Below, one piece after another: positions 60,784 to 64,000 of a stretch of 64,000 nt of DNA. The stretch covers positions 763,606-827,605 of the forward strand of contig NZ_CM001555.1 in assembly GCF_000275865.1 (NCBI RefSeq), written 5' to 3'. Each line of letters starts with the position of its first letter. Position 1 is the stretch's first letter. Source of the stretch: Methanofollis liminatans DSM 4140 (GTDB taxonomy: Archaea > Halobacteriota > Methanomicrobia > Methanomicrobiales > Methanofollaceae). A model generated the notes under the pieces. It made no database searches and was not told the origin of the DNA. It saw only the letters and a program-made list of their open reading frames with translations. Made by a program: the position numbers and the translations under genes.

Positions 60784-61956
60784 TCACTTCCGGGTGCTCA
60801 CGATCTTGATGATGTCGCCGTCCTTCAGTTCGGTGCTCTCCTTGATCCGCATCCCGCTCCGGGCGTCGACGGCGTAGAGGAAGCCCTCGCCGATCTCGGT
60901 ATGGACGCGGAAGGCGAGGTCCTTCGGGGTCGAGCCCCGGCGCATCAGGAAGGCGTCAGGGAGGACACGCCCCTGCTTGTCGGTGCAATGGTGCTCGTCC
61001 TCCACCGGGTAGACGACGATCTGGTCGAGGAGTTCGAAGACCGCCCGGTTGATCGCCTGCTGGACGCCGGTGCCGCCATGCTTCTGCATCAGGAGGCCGA
61101 GCCGCTCGATCCCGGTCCGCTGCGCAGCGGTGAGTTTCGCGTCCGCCCTGATCGTAAACGAGAGGTCGCCGGGTATATAGTCGATGAACCCGCCCTCGGC
61201 CGCCATCCTGAGGGCGAGTTCTGCGGCGGCGCTTGCGGGCATGCAGCCGACGCCCTTCAATGCGTCGAGCATCTCGTCCGAGGCGGTGTCCATCTTGTTG
61301 CCGACGAAGAGCATCGGTTTGGTCTTCTGGAGCAGGAGGTCGCAGAAGGGGGCGAGGTCTTCTTCAGAGGCCCGCCTGAGGTCGATCCCGACCTCGTCGG
61401 CGGCGTCCTTCACGTCTTCGTAGGTGATCGCAAGGCCCGCGAGCACCCCGGCGACCCCGTCGTAGACGTCGGAGAGCTTCGACTGGGCCTGCCGCTGGAG
61501 GCGGGGCCAGTGCTTGGCAAGGATGCCGACGACCCACATCGTCATCTCATAGCGGAGGAAGGCGATGTCTTCCCTGGGGTCGTGGCTTCCGGCGTCCACC
61601 GGGTTGCCCTCGGCATCGGTGGCCCCGCTCGCGTCGATGATATGGAGGATGGCGTCGGCCTCCCTCAGGTTGTCGAGAAACTGGTTCCCGAGCCCCTTGC
61701 CCTTATGGGCATCGGGCACCAGCCCGGCCACGTCGATGAAGGCGACAGGCACGAACCTGACGCCGTCCTTGCAGGCGGTGCAGCCCGAGAGACCGAGGGT
61801 TTTGCACGGGCAGGTGGTGCGCGCGTAGGCGACGCCGTGGTTGGCGTCGATGGTGGTGAAGGGATAGTTGGCGATCTCGACCTGTGCCATGGTCGCGGCC
61901 TTGAAGAAGGTGGACTTACCGCAGTTCGGTTTGCCGGCGAGTGCGAGCGTAATCAT
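60784..61956 (-). CDS. ychF: YchF/OLA1-family P-loop ATPase/GTPase
   Basis: A 390-residue YchF-type translation-associated NTPase. The P-loop is LAGKPNCGKSTFFKA, the switch II is FIDVAGLVPDAHKGKGL, and NKMD in LFVGNKMDTA is the fourth G motif. A Cys-rich insert (CPCKTLGLSGCTAC) after the first helix is typical of archaeal members. The C-terminal TGS domain ends the protein (DLAFRVHTEIGEGF, ELKDGDIIKIVS). It is divergent, 42 bp from the gene at 61999. Confidence 0.92.
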   Translation of the reverse strand: MITLALAGKPNCGKSTFFKAATMAQVEIANYPFTTIDANHGVAYARTTCPCKTLGLSGCTACKDGVRFVPVAFIDVAGLVPDAHKGKGLGNQFLDNLREADAILHIIDASGATDAEGNPVDAGSHDPREDIAFLRYEMTMWVVGILAKHWPRLQRQAQSKLSDVYDGVAGVLAGLAITYEDVKDAADEVGIDLRRASEEDLAPFCDLLLQKTKPMLFVGNKMDTASDEMLDALKGVGCMPASAAAELALRMAAEGGFIDYIPGDLSFTIRADAKLTAAQRTGIERLGLLMQKHGGTGVQQAINRAVFELLDQIVVYPVEDEHHCTDKQGRVLPDAFLMRRGSTPKDLAFRVHTEIGEGFLYAVDARSGMRIKESTELKDGDIIKIVSTRK

Positions 61957-61998
61957 AACAACTCTCTTTTACGTCTGCACGCTTATTAATCTGGTACC

Positions 61999-62589
61999 AT
62001 GGGCTACATCACGCGGAATACCTATTACTTCGATACGCCGGGCGAAGCGAACACCGCGGACGCCGCACGCTTTGCGGTCGAGCGCGCGCGGGAGGCCGGG
62101 ATCGGGACGGTGGTCGTGGCCAGCACCTCGGGCAGCACCGCCCTTTCGTTCCTCGAAGCGATTGCGGGCACGGGCCTCCGCCTCGTCGTGGTGACGCATG
62201 TGGTCGGTTTCTCGACGCCGGGTGTCAGGGAGTTCGACGAAAAGGCGGCTGAAACGCTTCAGGGGGCCGGGGCGACGATCGTCACCGGCACCCACGTCCT
62301 CTCCGGCCTCGAGCGGGCGATCTCCCGCTCGCCAAGACTCGGCGGCGCTTCCCGGACCGAGGCGATCGCCGAGGCGTTGCGGCGCACCGTCGCCGTCGGC
62401 CTGAAGGTGGCCGTCGAGTGTGTGCTCATCGCCGCCGATCAAGGGGCGATCCGGGTGGACGAGGAGGTCGTCGCCGTCGGCGGGACGATGAGCGGCGCCG
62501 ACACCGTCTGCGTCATCAGGCCGGCCCACACAGCAACGTTCTTCGACCTGCAGGTGCGCGAGATCGTCGCCATGCCCAGGAACCGGTGA
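61999..62589 (+). CDS. Pyruvate-kinase C-terminal-like domain protein
   Basis: A 196-residue stand-alone protein resembling the C-terminal, allosteric domain of pyruvate kinase (PK_C). It shows FDTPGEANTADAARFAVE, VVVASTSGSTALSFLE and IAADQGAIRVDEEVVAVGGT followed by GADTVCVIRP. The stand-alone form is common in methanogens and its role is unknown, perhaps nucleotide or sugar-phosphate sensing. The gene begins 42 bp from the divergent YchF-type gene and is followed two bases later by a membrane protein. Confidence 0.85.
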   Translation: MGYITRNTYYFDTPGEANTADAARFAVERAREAGIGTVVVASTSGSTALSFLEAIAGTGLRLVVVTHVVGFSTPGVREFDEKAAETLQGAGATIVTGTHVLSGLERAISRSPRLGGASRTEAIAEALRRTVAVGLKVAVECVLIAADQGAIRVDEEVVAVGGTMSGADTVCVIRPAHTATFFDLQVREIVAMPRNR

Positions 62590-62591
62590 TT

Positions 62592-63443
62592 ATGGTCTTC
62601 GCATCGTTCAGGAAGGCCCTGAGCCTCCTCGTTAAAATGCCGCTGATCTGGACGGCCGGCATCGTCGTTGGCATCACCGCAGGGCTCGACATCTATCTCG
62701 AACTCTCAGGAGAGACCTTCTTTGCCGGAAAGGTCCTCCTGCTCGGGCTCCTTCTCCTCCCCTTCTTCGTCGCCGGGAGTATGGGTGCGATCAAGCGGGA
62801 CGACGGCAGTCCGGCAGTGTTTCTGGAGGAAGGGAAGAAACACTACTTCCGGGTCCTCCTCCCGGCAGTCGTCCTCCTGTTTGCGGCGATCGTGACCATC
62901 TTCCTGGTCGCCGTCCCGCTCTCGCTCATTGCCGGGGAGAACGCCGTCGAGGCAGCGGGTTCGACGGCACTGGGCGTGATCCTCTCGTTCGCCCTCTTCG
63001 CCTACTTCTACGACGTTGCGGCGGTCCGGGACGAACTGGGCGTCTTCGCCTCCCTCCAGCGGAGTGCGGCCTTCGTGCTCACCGCCTTTACACGGACTGT
63101 TCTTTTCTATGCGGCAAATGTTGCGGCGCTCCTCCTCGTAGGGTTCGGGGCGATCTTCCTCTGGACGGCGCTCCTCTACGACCGCCTCGCCCCCCTGGCC
63201 GAGAGCGGGGAACTGGCCCTCATGGAAACCGCCAACGCCACGGCGGTGCAGGCGCAGTTTGCCGCCCTCCTCGGTCCCGAAGGGGTCTGGGCGACCGCTC
63301 TCGTCTACGCCGTCGTGATCGCCCTCTTCGTTCCCTTCGCCATCGCCTTCAAGGCCGCCTTCTATGAGAGCCGCGGTGCCGTGGAGGCCGCCGCCTCTCA
63401 GGTGGGGGAGTACGACGAGAAGGGGCGGTGGTACCGCTACTGA
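62592..63443 (+). CDS. Multi-pass membrane protein, DUF7847-like
   Basis: A 283-residue membrane protein with six or so helices. The start is ATG 62592 (MVFASFRKALSLLVKMPLIW), two bases after the stop of the PK-C-like gene. The pattern resembles archaeal DUF7847 proteins and glycerophosphodiester-type membrane domains: a basic amphipathic start, a small cytosolic loop (GAIKRDDGSPAVFLEEGKKH), then paired helices. The function is unknown. The pair with the preceding gene suggests one operon. Confidence 0.7.
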   Translation: MVFASFRKALSLLVKMPLIWTAGIVVGITAGLDIYLELSGETFFAGKVLLLGLLLLPFFVAGSMGAIKRDDGSPAVFLEEGKKHYFRVLLPAVVLLFAAIVTIFLVAVPLSLIAGENAVEAAGSTALGVILSFALFAYFYDVAAVRDELGVFASLQRSAAFVLTAFTRTVLFYAANVAALLLVGFGAIFLWTALLYDRLAPLAESGELALMETANATAVQAQFAALLGPEGVWATALVYAVVIALFVPFAIAFKAAFYESRGAVEAAASQVGEYDEKGRWYRY

Positions 63444-64000
63444 GCGGTGCCGTCAGAATATACTCTTTTTCTGGTCGCTGCCCTCTCACGCGGGGATCCC
63501 GGGTTGACCCGCGGCCCCGGTGTAGTTGATTTTCCATCACTCACGCGAAGGCGCGAACCATCCTTTCCCCTGCTCCCTCGTTCCTCTCCTCCCCGCGCTG
63601 GGAGTTCTTACCCCCGGACCCCGCGCATGATTGCCCTGGATGTGCGGGGGACGGGCCGGGCGGTACGGCTCTCGATGAAAATTCTGGGTGGTCGTGCTGG
63701 AGGGTTTTGTGGGTTCCTGCCCCCAATCGTATCCTGCAGGGGTGTGTCGGGGGGGCAGCGGGCCCCCCGGGTGGTGTCTGCCCGGGTTTTCGGGAACCTG
63801 TATGTTCTCGGCGCGAGGATGTGGATGTCGCTCTGATGGGTGGAGTGGACACTGCCCGGGGGTTGCACCCCCGGACCCCTGCGCATGATTGCTCTGGATG
63901 TGCAGGGGACGGGCAGGGTGGTACGGCTCTCGATGAAAATTCTGGGTGCTCGTGCTGGTATGGTTTTGTGGGTTCCTGCCCCAATCTCATTCGGCGGTGT
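63444..64000. repeat. Dispersed GC-rich repeat, two units at window end
   Basis: Two more units of the repeat family, in the same orientation as the 59.5 kb copy. GGACGGGCCGGGCGGTACGG and TCTCGATGAAAATTCTGGGT occur at about 63650-63690, and again with small changes at about 63908-63948, a spacing of about 258 bp. The hairpin block GGGGGTTGCACCCCCGGACC is at about 63859-63878. The second unit runs off the end of the window. No gene is evident in this stretch. Confidence 0.78.

Noticed and set aside
63444..64000. Insertion sequence at the window end
   Set aside because: No transposase domain or terminal inverted repeats; it matches the GC-rich repeat family instead.

Overview
The window is chromosomal DNA of a methanogenic euryarchaeon, most likely order Methanomicrobiales (Methanofollis/Methanoculleus-like). 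The evidence is a SepCysS gene for tRNA-dependent cysteine synthesis, an FdhC-type formate channel, an archaeal herA-nurA-rad50-mre11 operon, both topoisomerase VI subunits, DUF2150, archaeal-type NMNAT and YchF, GC-rich core genes and TATA boxes 20-35 bp upstream of several starts. I found no rRNA, no convincing tRNA, no CRISPR array and no intact transposase.

Layout. (1) 0.3-5.3 kb is a toxin-antitoxin island: a frameshifted HicB, an AbrB/RelE pair with a palindromic operator, an intact HepT/MntA pair, a UPF0175 protein, a second MntA with a wrecked HepT, a DUF4143 AAA protein and a lone RelE. (2) 5.8-9.0 kb holds a YgjP-type metallopeptidase with a triplicated N-terminal module, then a complete bacterial-type ruvC-ruvA-ruvB operon. 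(3) 9.0-9.8 kb is a tandem GC-rich repeat whose relatives recur, inverted, at 59.5 and 63.6 kb. (4) 10-14.5 kb: a nucleotide-sugar epimerase, a ClC-CBS channel, the formate channel and an OB-fold membrane protein. (5) 14.6-21.4 kb: DNA end-resection operon mre11-rad50-nurA-herA. (6) 21.5-27.1 kb: SepCysS with a small coupled gene, a GNAT, ThiI, a LarE-like sulfur transferase, a NifX-like protein and DUF2150.

(7) 27-33 kb is a second toxin-antitoxin cluster (MntA/HepT, HicAB, lone antitoxins, an AAA ATPase) interrupted by wecB. (8) 33-50.7 kb is a surface-polysaccharide/glycan locus: flippase, a dead asparagine synthetase, PaaK-like ligase, DUF362, glycosyltransferases, UDP-sugar dehydrogenase and epimerase, PHP hydrolase, ATP-grasp ligase, polysaccharide deacetylase and methyltransferase. 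It is a mosaic of AT-rich and GC-rich blocks, with one apparent composition break inside a glycosyltransferase gene. (9) 50.7-54.8 kb: top6A, top6B and hisS. (10) 55-63.4 kb: larB overlapping an NMNAT gene (suggesting nickel-pincer cofactor synthesis together with the LarE-like gene), a coiled-coil protein, a metallophosphoesterase, small membrane proteins, YchF, a pyruvate-kinase-C-like domain and a multi-pass membrane protein.

The least explained elements are the dispersed repeat family, the broken toxin-antitoxin remnants, the triplicated YgjP protein and the larB-NMNAT coupling. All family names come from reading the translated sequence by eye; no database search was run.
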